A stretch of DNA of 64,000 bases, taken from NCBI RefSeq assembly GCF_921293095.1, contig NC_060259.1:48403812-48467811 (forward strand). The letters run 5' to 3'. A program made the position numbers and the translations under genes. Every line of letters starts with the position of its first letter. The first letter of the stretch is position 1. This document shows positions 22,899-34,755 of the stretch, one piece after another. Source of the DNA: Ischnura elegans (Eukaryota > Arthropoda > Insecta > Odonata > Coenagrionidae). Below the pieces are notes generated by a model. That model was not told where the DNA came from and did not search any database. It saw only the letters and a list, made by a program, of their open reading frames with translations.

Positions 22899-25050
22899 TC
22901 GTGACCTGTGTCAGTCCTTGTCAGTCCTGCGTGAGTCTTCATCTTACAACTCCTATTCAAAGCCGTGGAGTTCTAATCCTTATATTCATGGTATATTAAT
23001 TGACTTTTTAGTTTACTCGAGGCTTTACCTTATTTGACAAGTTTTGAAAATGGACTAATGTCTTTATGAACACATTGAAATTAATGTTTGGCTGTGATAT
23101 CGATATCATACAGAAAGTACGATGATACGTATGCTGGTTCTTATGGCTGGTATTTAAAGTAATTCGTCTGAGTCATACTCATCACATTTCTCAAAAGCGT
23201 GATTTTTCATTTCATTAAGAACAACACACATACGTGATTGAAGTACGTGAAGAAGACAACCATAAAATATATTTAAAGGGTAAATTTCAAATATTATAGA
23301 TATATCATTGCAATATACGCTAAATCCAATCGGTTTTTTTTTGGAAGAAGCACTCCTTTACATGCTGTGAATGTTGCTTTGCCATCGTGACCAATCAATT
23401 CGTTTACGATATTCGATTTCCTATCGATATAAAAAATACTAAACAAGACAAAAACAAAATTATTATTGATGAACACAATTATTCAGGTAGTTAAAAATTC
23501 CTTTGGAAATTGATATACAAGTTATTTTGCTGGTGAGCCTGGAGGGCATTATGCATACTTGGAAAGAGTTTTTAAAACTTATTTTCTGATCTTTTTTCCC
23601 AATAATGTGGTGAATTTTAGATCTATTTCGTTTCTAAATCTTACTTTGGTGAAAATGCACGAATTTAAGCGTCTTTAATCGGCTTCATTCTTTCAAATGA
23701 AGTTAATTATTGCGAAATGATAATCAGGTTGATTGATGTAGCTACTTTGTTTTAGTATATTTATAATTGGCTTACGCACTAATCATAGGTCCAATGCAGG
23801 CCATAACGTTTATATTAATTGTGCAGGTAACTCTTTGGATCAACGTTAACGCCTTATAATATAAGAGTTAGTAATATAATGCATGTCTGCGTAAGCACAA
23901 AGATTAAAAGCATCCTGCATAAAGATTTCCGTGATTTCATTGATTTTTTCCTTGAAGTCAGTCATCTTTATTTTGGTACAGTAATGAAACTGCGAAATCT
24001 TAAAAAAACAAATGATACCCTTGAATCAATTTTATAAAATGACACATCTGTGATAACTATGCTTTGAAAGTTTAATTTAAAAGTAATACATCATTTGAAA
24101 CATACATTTTAGTTGAAATACTTTGGAGAAAAAAGTATACAAAATAATTTTTGAATGATTAGCACTTAGTAGTGGTTATAAAAAACGGTGTGTTTTTAAA
24201 GTACTAATAACATTTTGCAATATAAACACAATGAATAAAAATTAGAGAACATTATAACTACGACCAAGATCATAACTGATAAATAACGTAAAAATGGTTA
24301 TTTACTGCATGAAATGTTAAAATAAAAGTAGTTTTTTGGCATAATGCCTTACTTTCTAAGGAATTAGTAGAGCCTAATATTCCAAAGAACACATTTCTTC
24401 CTCCAGAAATTCCATGATGCAACTGAAGACGCCAAAGGTGATTGTTACTGGCAGGCCTGTAGAAGAGAAATTCAGGTGTTAAAATATAAATAATACCGAG
24501 TTTATCATTGAAGTTTACCAAAAAATTTGGCATAAGGTCATCATTTGGAAGAAAAATGTTTTCATTGGCAGTGTTTATGAAAGATGTCCTTAGAGCCTTA
24601 GATTATATCTTTTGCGGTTCAAAAAGTTTCATGAATAAATATACTACAAAAATTTCAATTTAATATTTTGAACAAATATATTTTCGTACTGATGTGGGAA
24701 AATGTCAGATAAAGTAACATTTGTTGGCTATCAAAATATATCTCTACGGAGTTCGGTTGATTCAATAGGTTTCCTCCTTGAATTTACATGAATTACAACC
24801 ATATATTTCGGCTGTGCTCATAATTTATGGTAAGATTTGAAAGAGGGTCACTCAATTCCATTTAAAAGTTACGCATGTGCTATACTTTACTGGCCAAGCT
24901 GGCCTTTATAACGACCGATTGAGTTGTTACAGAGGTTCGGTGACATTCTCGGCGACTGCCAGTTGTGATTGTTTTGTTTGTACTGAGTCGGACGACTCGG
25001 ACATCGGAGTGGGAAAGTGGCACGTGATCGCAGTGGTCATGCAGCGCGGG
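22899..25050. other. Intergenic sequence, nothing recognised
   Basis: AT-rich. No credible exon, RNA or transposon end was found. Confidence 0.45.
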
Positions 25051-25066
25051 AGAGAGAGAGAGAGAG
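25051..25066 (+). repeat. (AG)n microsatellite
   Basis: Eight AG units, continuing imperfectly as TGAGCGAG. Confidence 0.9.
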
Positions 25067-25107
25067 TGAGCGAGTGTGTCGTCAAAATGAATGAATTATA
25101 AATTTAA

Positions 25108-27255
25108 CCCTCCGGAACTCGCGCTGAGCCTGCTAGGCCCACATTTATTTTTATATTTTCTTAATAGTTCTTGACCAATTCTCAATAATGCGCTCAGATT
25201 TTCTCTACCTTTTCCTTACTCTTTTAGTTACGTTTTATATGCGCAGAATATCCCGATCAACCTCTCATAAGGTAGGAATATGATACTTTTGCTTCGTATG
25301 CACACGGTCTGAGCCCATCAGTTTCTACGCGAGTGCTCGCGTAACAGTTTTGATTCTCACTCTTGGTCTATTCTTTTTCTCTGATTGCCTGCATAGACAC
25401 AATGTAAGCTGCTATAGATAACTTCTAACACAATACTCCTAGTAAAGGTTCTTTTTCTATCAAATCAGCTTGATATTTTGAAAGTCAAAACTATTTACAT
25501 GGGAGTATGTCTGAGAAGCCATTGTTGCTCTTCCTGCTGTAATTACAAGTGCGCTATAGTTGACACAAAGTAAGCTACTTGTGATGATTTCACACAATAT
25601 TATATGTTACGGCTCGTTATAAATAGGCCTCTCCTCGAAAGTGTATTCACTTCGCCACTCGGCGGCTATGAAATTCGGAGGACACGGTCATTCTGACTAG
25701 AGAGTACAGATTTCGGAGGTGCTCTCCTCGCTGAAGTTTCAACTGCGCCACTTTCCGCCACAAAACCGTCAGTATTCTGTTTTAGCATGCTGGCAGTGAT
25801 TTTTTGCTTGCGAAAATTATAGAAAATACAAAGAATAGCAGCAATGAAGACAAAAATTGATAGGCTAGCTGCGATTTATGAGATATTTGAAAAATTTGAT
25901 AGTCAATTGTAAAAGTTCTTACATTATTGGTGAATACACAACCATTTATGAGAAAATTTTGGATTTTCGAGGTCTTTACGCCTTCCAGCAATAAATCCCA
26001 TGTATGCCCAACAAATATGGGGTAAAAAGTTTTGCTTTGATGGGTAGATGCTAGAATATTTTATGCTAAGGACTCAGAAGTGTATGCTGGTCAACAACCT
26101 GATGGATCGTTTTCGGTCAACAACAGCCCTTCTGATATCGTGAAGAGGTTATGCTCTCCATCAGCAGTACTGGTAGAAATATTTCGATTGACAGTTTGTT
26201 TGCCAGTTCTTGTTTAGTAAATGAACTCTTGAAATTCCGACTTGCCGTGGTTGGAACAATTCGCAAAAATAAGCGAGAATCGCCTCGTTGAAACAAAAAA
26301 TCGATATGAAAAATCCAGTTTATTTGATTTCTGCAAGAACGGTATTTTTGCATCATACATTCAAAGAAGGATAAATTTGTGTTTATGATATCAACCATGA
26401 ACTATACCAAAAAAATTATGAAAGTAGTGGAGATGAAAGAAAGCCGGAAATGATTTCTTTTTATGACATGACAAAATCGGGACTAGATACACTAGATCAG
26501 ATATGCACGGCATACAATGTATCAAGAAATGCACGGCGTTGTCCTATGACAAGTATTTACGCTATGATAAATATTGATGTGGTAAATTCTTGCATTTTTT
26601 ACCTCGGAAACAAAAACTTATGAGTAAAATCTCGGAGAGCGTTATTTAGGCAATTGTCTGCTGGGCTCGTAGATGAACACGCAAAAAGAGGGGGACCATA
26701 AAAACACTCCTCAAAGAGTTAGGGCTAATTATAAGACGAGCCTATGAAGACTAACAGAATAGATTAACCATAGACAACTAAAAAGGCAGAGAAACCAAAG
26801 TGCAATGGAATTTGAAAAAGGTGTGCACACTGTGAATACACGAAAAATATATTTACCGGGTATGTCTGCGAAAATTGTGGAAAGTGTATTTGTCTCGGGC
26901 ATACACATTTCTTGCATGGTGCATGCTTGCAGAATAATGTTCATTGCTATTTTTGCCTTCTTACTATCCTAGTATTAATAGTGTGTAGTGGTTTTACGAG
27001 TCAATAAATCAATAACAAGTAATGTTTATCTATTTTATATCACACTCGATGTGATGTAATAATTGCATATTTTATCAGACGTTAATGGACTTGATTTTCA
27101 TGAAATGGACCATTTCAGCATTATTAGTTTGATTTAAACAAACAAAAGAGGAAAAGTAATTGACTTTCATAGGGGATGTTCTCAAAAAGAAAATAGTGCC
27201 TGACAGGCTCAGCGCAAGTACTCACGTTCCAAAAAGGGGCGCGGGTCCTGCAGGG
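25108..27255 (+). mobile_element. piggyBac-type transposon with intact ends
   Basis: The element is bounded by TTAA at 25104-25107 and 27256-27259. Its ends are CCCTCCGGAACTCGCGC on the left and CCCTGCAGGACCCGCGC read inward from the right. Shared subterminal inverted motifs (GCGCTGAGCCTG) lie further in. TTAA targets with CCC ends are diagnostic for piggyBac. The inside carries a broken transposase, so it is a dead copy with readable ends. Confidence 0.92.
26065..26940 (+). pseudogene. piggyBac transposase remnant
   Basis: A plus-strand frame reads NISIDSLFASSCLVNELL followed by LAVVGTIRKNKRESP. This matches the conserved block of piggyBac transposases around the third catalytic Asp (V.VDN.FTS ... 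GT.R.NKR..P). Near the end, KRCAHCEYTKN, YVCENCGKCICLGHT and CLQN form the cysteine-rich C-terminal domain. Many stops and frameshifts between these blocks show that it is a pseudogene. It lies wholly inside the TTAA-bounded element. Minus-strand ORFs at 26117-26398 and 26729-26944 are its shadows. Confidence 0.88.
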
Positions 27256-27259
27256 TTAA

Positions 27260-28650
27260 ATTGATATTTGTTTTCCGGTTTAATACCGCGCCGACTCATT
27301 TATGGATGATGACAGTTACGGGCTTATTCCAGCTTCCGTCTTCGGGTCCAAATGATCTGCAGAGCCTCTGTTCTTTATATATATAGGTAGTCAGGCGCGT
27401 GTTGATCTACTCGGTTTGAATTTCATTGTTGGAAGAGCCGTTTGAATAATGAAGCTGGAGGATAGAAGTTAAATGCTTGCGGGGTTTTAATGTGATACTT
27501 AGATCCATGCGACATCCGAAATCGTGGAAAAATGTTCATAAGGGCGCAAAATCTAAAAATAGTGTAAGAAATGAAAACAGTATGAAGCCAAAGAGTTTTT
27601 GCTCCTCAAAAATGAAGTATTCCCGAAGATGTATTATCACCAGGAAAGAATTTCACATGGATGACGGTGAGTAAATAAAAGCTGCACCACTAAAATTTCC
27701 CTTTGCTAAAATTTTTGACCTTAGCTATGTTGCTGGTATTGTATATATCTCCTTCAAAAATTTTGGTTAAGATGACATCTTCAACTTTTAAAGGAATCAA
27801 AACTTCAATTACACTCAGCAAGCATGAAATGGTCTTATAACTTTCGGGAGTTGGTCACGAATCTTGTTGTTAACGGAAGAGGGAAAGGGAGGAAAGTGAA
27901 GTGATGAAAGAAGATTATAATTGAGAGAGGGATAAAAACAATATTATATTTACTACTTTTTAACTTCACATGTGTAAACTTTGAAAATTACTTGGAATGG
28001 ACGGGTAGGCAACTCAGTGGTGACCTTTTAGGGAGATTTGTATCGAGATTCGGTTAAATTTCCGGCTGCAATAATGAAAAACAAAACAATGCAATATTAA
28101 CATTTGAAACGTAATGATTCGGAATTGAAAATTTTCTGGACTAGGTAAGTCTAGCTTAGAAGAGATGGAATCATTAATTTTACGTTAAGTACTTCATGAA
28201 TGTTATTCAAGTACTCATGAATTGTATGTACTTTTAGATTATGACCTCAACTTAGTAGTGGTTTGCTGTGCATTTATTCAAAGAGCATATTCCTCTTTAG
28301 ATTTCTCATAGTTTGATAAGAAGAACGTTAAAGTTGGCTTGATTTTCAAGGAATCATTCATGGAGAAATGTTAAAAAACTCCATTTAAAAACTGCGCCAT
28401 ATCTAAATGTTGAACATGATTTTTTTTATTCGATGAGGGTCATCTTATGTCATATTGGTAATTTTCTGACAATTATATAATGCGGTTTCATGTTTTTATT
28501 TCATATTTGGATAAAAGAAGTAACACAATTTGAATTGTATGTGTTCCATGAGACAAACTCAATGGTGCTGCCAAAATAACTCATGGATGTTAACAATATT
28601 GCATATATGAGTGTTATTATATTCATTTAGCGTATTGATCAATGAAACGA
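27260..28650. other. Flank, no supported gene
   Basis: This stretch includes a TATATATA run near 27376 and a short basic ORF (27477-27674) that lacks an ATG at its start and ends at GACG|GTGAGT. A first exon is possible, but nothing confirms it. Confidence 0.35.
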
Positions 28651-28679
28651 ACAAGGACCTGAAAAATCGGAATTATGGA

Positions 28680-28765
28680 AAAAAGTCGGGTTGAGGATAT
28701 GAACACGAAATCTTCGGCGCACAATTCCTGCCATCTAACTACCTCGGCCACTATGCCATTCGGTT
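28680..28765 (-). repeat. tRNA-like SINE head
   Basis: On the minus strand, GCATAGTGGCCGAGGTAGTT resembles an A-box region and CGTGTTCATATCCTC a degenerate B-box about 45 nt later. The arms do not pair as a tRNA. Confidence 0.5.
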
Positions 28766-29332
28766 GAAGGACCGGACGCATGATATTACATACGGTAGGA
28801 CTGAAAGTTTCGGAGCGTTTTTCTCGTGAATGGCTGGCCATCTAGTCTTATGTCTGGGGCATTGTAACACTATGGCATAGTGCTAGAAACACGCACCGTC
28901 CCTCTCCAAACTTCATTTCCCAACCCTGGCACTCCCCTTGTAAGTTTCATCACCTTCCTCCTAACTGTTGCGTAGCTGCATCCAAATTGAGCCTCCCTGG
29001 ATAAGGTAACTGCTCTACCGACACAAATGATTATCCTAGATCAAATGGCGAATCCTGATGTCCACGAAATTGTGAGTGGCTCGAGGTCTGCCGCTCCTTC
29101 GCCTATCTATCACCGAATTGTCGCACAGTGGGCTGAAATCGAAAAAAGCTGGCCATAAATGATTTTTTTCACTTTTTAATTTTGAAAAACTATTATATTT
29201 TCAAATTATAGAATGATCAGTGACCACATCACTGAAATAATTTTATTTATAACTCATTTTTTTAAAGCAGGAGATGTCTGTCAATTTAATGAAAAATAAT
29301 CTCAAAATTTTTTTCCCATTTTTTTAAACAAT

Positions 29333-29993
29333 AGGGTAGTTTCCTATTATTTTTTATTGCCGAAATCGAAAGATTATTACTCCTGGAGTACGTACTTCAC
29401 GCTTTTAGATTTTTAAATGGCGATATCTATTTTTTGCGATTAAACGAAAAGTGAGAATTTTCAAGCGCGCGAAAACGCGACGGCTAAGTAGGAATGATGG
29501 GTAAAGTCCGTGTGACGTATTTCTGTTTCCCGCTGCCGCACTGTGAGGTGACCTTGGGGCGAGGATGTGTGCGCTGCTGCGATGCAGGTTGCTAGCAGGT
29601 AGCAGAGTACCCTGCTAGCGGGTAGCGCTTGGCTTAAATAAGGATTATTATTACCCTATCAAACGAAGGAAACTTTCCGAACTTAGGTAATTTTAATGGG
29701 TGATTATTAAAAGATGTTTCCCTGAGCTCTGTGCCTCATGCATGCATTGGTAATCTCAGACGATGTAAAACTCCTATCTACTCGTATAGAAACTAGGTCC
29801 CTGTGACGTTCCGTGGAGTGGAATCGCATGGGCGCCAATCTGGCCTTTTTCAAATGAGGTTAAAATTGACCGTTGCTATTCGTCAAAACTGGTATTTCTA
29901 AAACCAAATAATTTTTATATTATGAATACACAAATGGTGGGTAACGAATCGCAATCAATGCCTTTCGTTTTCTTTGATAAAGGAAACTACCCT
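29333..29993 (+). mobile_element. 661-bp TIR MITE, copy 1
   Basis: The ends AGGGTAGTTTCC and GGAAACTACCCT are perfect inverted repeats flanked by AT on both sides. The inverted twin lies at 33132-33787. Inside are a GC-rich block with TGCTAGCAGG repeats and a conserved CAGGGACCTAGTTTC region (read on the minus strand). It has no coding capacity and is inserted in the Transib 5' region. Confidence 0.85.
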
Positions 29994-30821
29994 ATTGACT
30001 CAAGTTTTTTGCTACTGCTGCGTTATATTTTAAAATGCCTAAATTTAAATCATTTCGCAATAAAAATAAACGTTTTTAGATACCGTTGTAGTGAAAATTT
30101 TTATTCTAACGATAATTTTTGTTACTTTTATTTAAAAAATTAAAATGTCCTATTTTCACGTATTTTTAACATAATGTAGAGAAAAACCTTATGTTTTTCA
30201 CTTTGCTTCACGAAGTGTTTCGCACCACATTATAAAATAAAGTGTCGACTTTAGTTATTAATTGAAAAATCCTGCCCCAATTTGCCACCCCGCCTCTTCT
30301 ATCAAGTTATGTGCGTAAATGTCCAACCGCCCGACGCGGTGGTTAGATGCGAACATTTGTTCAGGCTTAGCCGTAGTCGAGGATGATTCGCTAAAAGTGA
30401 GACAGAATTACAAATGTTCCCACTTACACAAATTGCTTACATTTAGCATGCCATATAAGTCATATTGTTACAATTTTTCCAAGGGCACATTACGATTTCC
30501 TTCATAAGACATATAATGGACACATAATAAAGAAATTCGTGACTTAATTGTTAATTGAAGTGAAAATTCGTTGTCGTCAAAACATAAATTGGCCCTTCAA
30601 TATCTTCATGCTAAGTTAAACTTGGGGAAAGACGAGAAGACAAAGGAAATGTTGAAGAACGTCATGAATAAATACTTTTTCAATAGGGATATCCAGAAAT
30701 GGGAAGAATGCAAGAGAACCAGTGTCAGGTTTTAAGAAAAATTTCGATGTTGGTTAGAGAGGGATATACTGCTCCCAACAAATATGCATAAATCTCTTCT
30801 TGAGACTCTTTGTTCAAGCAT

Positions 30822-31482
30822 GGTCAAGGCACGACTAATGATGGGAACACTGCCCGACGTTCTTTTCTGATCCTAAGCTAACATCAGAAATTACCGGTAT
30901 ATTTACCATCAAAGCTCATATTATAAAGATCTTTATTTATTAATTCCAGAATTTGTTATGAATATTTAGAATTTTTCTGGAAGAAGAATTTGGTGAGGAC
31001 TTTTTTTCCTTTTCAAATAGGCTTTAACGAGGAACTCATCTCAAGGCTTGCCTCGATTTTAAAAGCTCTTTCATCTGGACTTGAAATAGATTACGCCAAT
31101 TTCAGCGAGTACTACTCAGAAACTGCATCCCTTTTTGTGGTACCACACGCCGCCCACGGTGCAAAAAGTGCTGTTTCATGGAGCATCGATTGCCAAGGCA
31201 GCAGTGCTTCCAATTGGCCAATTTTCTTAGGAAGCTTTGCAATCTCGCCACAAAGATATCAAAAGATTCGGAGCGCACCACACGCGAAAAATTTCGCGCT
31301 TAGCTGAAATGGGAGATCTTTTCCGAAGGCTCCTCCTTACTTCGGATCATCTAATATTAAATAGTTATGTATGTATAAATGCCAATAGAAATGTTTCAAA
31401 GGATATACGAAACTTACTTGTATTGGAGGAGCCAACTTCTGATGAGGACAGAGACGGCTGGGAATCCGAAGAAAAGTGGTAG
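30822..31482 (+). pseudogene. Transib transposase C-terminal remnant
   Basis: In order on the plus strand: KHGQGTTNDGNTARR (30816-30862), an apparent intron ending TTTTCAAATAG at 31020, FNEELISRLASILKALSSGL..., then after a frameshift WYHTPPTVQKVLFHGASI and AAVLPIGQFS, a TAG stop, and EALQSRHKDIKRF...HHTRKISR...LLLTSDHL. The layout matches the Transib/RAG1 C-terminal region. The Glu-rich block before NK/HKD..RFR carries the last residue of the DDE triad, and the in-frame TAG falls right there. The frame needs at least two corrections, so it is a pseudogene. The overlapping 105-, 81- and 87-aa ORFs are its fragments. Confidence 0.75.
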
Positions 31483-32250
31483 TCAACTGGTAAATTTATC
31501 CCTTATGTTTTCTTATGTTTCATATATTTATGCTAATTTATTATGGTTCATAAATAATTTTATGTGGTACTATGGTTTATGGTATAAATTGTTTGCTAAG
31601 CGATTTCTTATGTGTGTTCTCTCAGACAAAATGTTGACATAAAGTTAATTGACTAAATCACTAATAATGTTTAAAAAGTAATTTTATATATTTAATATGA
31701 TTTTTTAATTATTAAATTTAATTCTAAACTACATACTTTTTTATTCCTAACTATTAATTTCAATTAAATATTCCCTCTCTACTGAGCGGTCCAAATAGTC
31801 GATTTTTGGATTTTTTTCCGTCTCCGCGAATTTGTTTAAAAAAAATTCCCCGGATCAATTATTCGGAAAAATGTCATTGTATTCATGTTATATGGCATAA
31901 ACAAGAATAGTAGGTAAAATTTCATTGAGATAATTACAAAAATATGGAATAATATGAAAGGATATATGGAGTAATAACATGAAATATGTGACTCTTTGTA
32001 CCAGTCTATGAACTGTTCAATAACGCTGACGCCTGGTTTTTATCCACCCTGACCCTATTTTCAGAATCCCTTGCTTTTAAATTTGAAATGACATTCTTAA
32101 AAAGGATAAGAACACACTGGCCTTATTTTTAACTTTTATGTGGCTAATTGCAATTAAAAATTAGTATATGATCCTGTTGGAGTGAATGTAAAATGATTGG
32201 AAACCGAAAGAGAAATACAAAACAAGTTAACGAGTAAAAAATTGTAAGCA
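31483..32250. other. No recognised feature
   Basis: AT-rich sequence between the Transib remnant and the next SINE. It may be Transib 3' sequence, but no terminal repeat was found. Confidence 0.4.
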
Positions 32251-32254
32251 AAAT

Positions 32255-32335
32255 TTCCACGTCGGTGACTCGAACTGGTAGTAATAACTTTCAGAGTTCA
32301 CTCCTCTAGACAACCACAACTGCCTCCAAATATGG
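32255..32335 (-). repeat. tRNA-like SINE head
   Basis: On the minus strand, GTTGTGGTTGTCTAGAGGAG followed by CAGTTCGAGTCACC gives A-box- and B-box-like motifs. The arms do not form a cloverleaf. Confidence 0.5.
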
Positions 32336-32859
32336 TTTTTATTTTACGTATAATAAAACTAACAAGGAAAACCGGGGACCGTACGGAATAAATGCAAACG
32401 AAATAATAAATAAATCGGACATAAATTGTAACACAATGATCAATGAAAACTTCTCAACTATCGGCGCGCGGAACTCGCCAACATGGCTGCTTGCGTGAGT
32501 CTAGTCTGTGCCGAAGAATTCATTATATCCGAAATTAGGAAAAAATATTCTTACGCATACAATTTAAGAGACTAAATATACCGGAACAGAAATCACAGTT
32601 ATAAATACTGGAGGAAGATAGGAGTATGTGTTGGAATGGAAGGTAGTGAGAACTTTATGTTGAATAAAAACTTTTGGGGTATGTCACCGCGTCAATTCTT
32701 GGGCGGCCCCAACGTTTCCCGACCGATGCTGGTCCCTTTCTCAAGGGATTCTGAAGACTTTGCCGAAGAGAGGCGGAAGCTAGAGGCCATAGAGTTTATA
32801 TTACTATAGTGTAGAGCATTTATGCTATGTATAGTATCTATGCCATTCTATGTGGAAAT

Positions 32860-34159
32860 GAAATCGACGACAGAGTTATCTCTCGCACATTTAATAAAGT
32901 CATCAAAAAGAACGAAATCAAAAACAACACCGCAGAATCCGCGAACTCATCCATAAATGACTTCTGCGACCGGAAGAAAGCCTTCCTGCCGTACATTAAG
33001 AGGATGACAGACATAATAGGAAATGTCCTATGTAAATTCCAGATGAGGACAATATTCTCGCCTCACATACAGATAAAACATCACTTAAAAAAGTATAGAA
33101 CTCCACTACAAGTGGAAGGGGTCTACCCAATAGGGTAGTTTCCTTCATTAAAGAAAACGAAAGGCATTGATTGAGATTCGTTACCCACCATTAGGGTTTT
33201 CATAATATACAAATTATTTAGTTTTAGAAATCCCAGTTTAAACGAATGGCGATGGTCAATTTTAACCTCATTTGAAAAAGGTCAGATTGGCGCCCATGCG
33301 ATGCCACTCCACGGAACGTCACAGGGACCTAGTTTCTATACGAGTAGGTAGGAGTTTTACATTTTCTGAGATTGCCAATGCATGCATGAGGCACAGAGCT
33401 CAGGGAAACATCTCTTAATAATCACCCATTAAAATTACCTAAGTTTGGAAAGTTTCCTTCGTTTGATAGGGTAATAATAATCCTTATTTAAGCCAAGCGC
33501 TACCTGCTAGCAGGGTACTCGGCTACCAGCTAGCAGCCTGCGTCGTATCAGCGCTCAAAGCCTCGCCCCAAGGTCACCTCACACGGCGAAAACTGGAACC
33601 AAAAATACGTCACACGGACTTTTCCCAGCATTTCCACTTGGCCTCCGCGTTTTCGCGCGCTTGAAATTTTTGACTTTTCCTTTAATCGCGAAAAATAGAT
33701 ATCGTCATTCGAAAATCTAAGAACGTGAAATGCGTACTCTAAATAATCTTTCGATTTAGGCAATTAAAAATTATAGGAAACAACCCTATTCCCTGCCAGA
33801 CCTGTGGGAATAACTACTTCGGCGAAACAGGCAGATCAGTCAAAACACGCCTGGAGGAGCACGAGAGAGCGATTCGACTGGGGCAGTCAACAAAGTCCCC
33901 GGAAGCCGAACACGTAGCGCTTGGCCACACAATGGACCTCAAGGAAGCCAATATCCTTGCCAAAGTTAAAGTTTTTAAACAGAGACTCGTCAGAGAAGTC
34001 ATTGAAATATCTAAAGAAGAAAAGAACAATTTCAACAGGGACACCGGCATTAAAATTAGCCGTACTTGGCCACCCATGGTGAGAAAAAACAGTCAACAAC
34101 CCACTCCTCCAACCACATGCTCCCCTCCCACACCACCTGACACAGATATCTATATATAA
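32860..34159 (+). pseudogene. Penelope-type linker and GIY-YIG endonuclease, split by MITE
   Basis: The upstream part (32860-33129) reads AFLPYIKRMTDIIGNVL ... TPLQVEGVYP. The frame resumes after the MITE at 33790 as IPCQTCGNNYFGETGRSV, KTRLEEHERAI and AEHVALGHTMDL. This matches the Penelope GIY-YIG domain, with GVYP in place of GIY, NYFGETGRS for the YIG/R block, and a downstream H.(A)..GH. Removing the MITE and one copy of AT restores the frame exactly. It ends in a Pro/Thr-rich tail and stop at 34159. Confidence 0.85.
33132..33787 (-). mobile_element. 661-bp TIR MITE family, copy 2 (inverted)
   Basis: This is a reverse-complement near copy of 29333-29993 with ends AGGGTAGTTTCC and GGAAACAACCCT, again flanked by AT. 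It is inserted in the Penelope endonuclease frame. The 71-aa minus-strand ORF here belongs to the MITE and is not a gene. Confidence 0.88.
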
Positions 34160-34755
34160 GAATTTAAATTCCCAACTCTTCAGAATCCCTTGAGAAAGCA
34201 ATCAGCCTCGGTCGGGAAGCGCTGGGGCCACCCAAGAATTGACGCGGCGACATAGGCTAAAAGTTTTTATTCAACATGACAAGCACCCGCGAAAGTTTTG
34301 ACGAAAAAGTAACAACTTCAAATTATGATGATTCTCAAAGGTTATGAATGTTGAAGATTGAGTAGTAATATCATCGCGTTTTGCAGCGTAAGATGAGTCG
34401 GACAGATGGAAGTCTCTACGGGATAAATATGTATCACACCGGGTACCCTCTGTAAATTGACGTGTGGATTAGAGTAATGGGCTCCCAGAGAAAATGGAAG
34501 AATTATACTTTTTTGGGTTAGATGATCCACAAAAGATTATTACAGTACCTCTACTGTGGAAGTATTCATGGTCGCCATATTTCATTTGTTTTATTGTCAT
34601 TTCTCTGAAGCAGATAGATCACTGGAGCTTCCTACTCTTCGGTTCGCCAACGCATAGATTCGCTTTCATGAGAACAGTTCACGCGAACAATGACGGGTCT
34701 CGTTGCGCGCGTGCGCGCCAGGCGTATTCATGAAAACCTACCTTAAGGGAAACTA

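Larger units (their letters stand above)
29124..31482 (+). mobile_element. Decayed Transib (RAG1-related) transposon, right end not found
   Basis: The left end CACAGTGGGCTGAAATCG at 29124 is shared with the ends at 38197 (minus strand) and at 62063 and 62588. Two of those elements have exact 5-bp duplications CGCCG. CAC(A/T)GTG termini with 5-bp GC-rich duplications are the Transib signature, and CACAGTG is also the V(D)J recombination heptamer. A Transib-type transposase remnant follows at 30822-31482 in the same orientation. A 661-bp MITE (29333-29993) is nested inside. The right terminus is missing, probably deleted before 32.2 kb. Confidence 0.7.
32658..34276 (+). mobile_element. Truncated Penelope-like retroelement with inverted terminal repeats
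   Basis: The outer 99-bp segments (32658-32756 and 34178-34276) are inverted copies of each other (CTTCAGAATCCCTTGAGAAA ... TTTTTATTCAACA), as found in Penelope elements. Between them lies the 3' part of the coding region: a linker frame (KAFLPYIKRMTDIIGNVL...) and a GIY-YIG-like endonuclease. The reverse transcriptase is absent, so the copy is internally or 5' truncated. A MITE at 33132-33787 splits the frame between the linker and the endonuclease. Confidence 0.85.

Noticed and set aside
27477-27674. Basic 65-aa ORF as a first coding exon
   Set aside because: The frame does not start with ATG, and no second exon or family match was found, although a GTGAGT donor follows.
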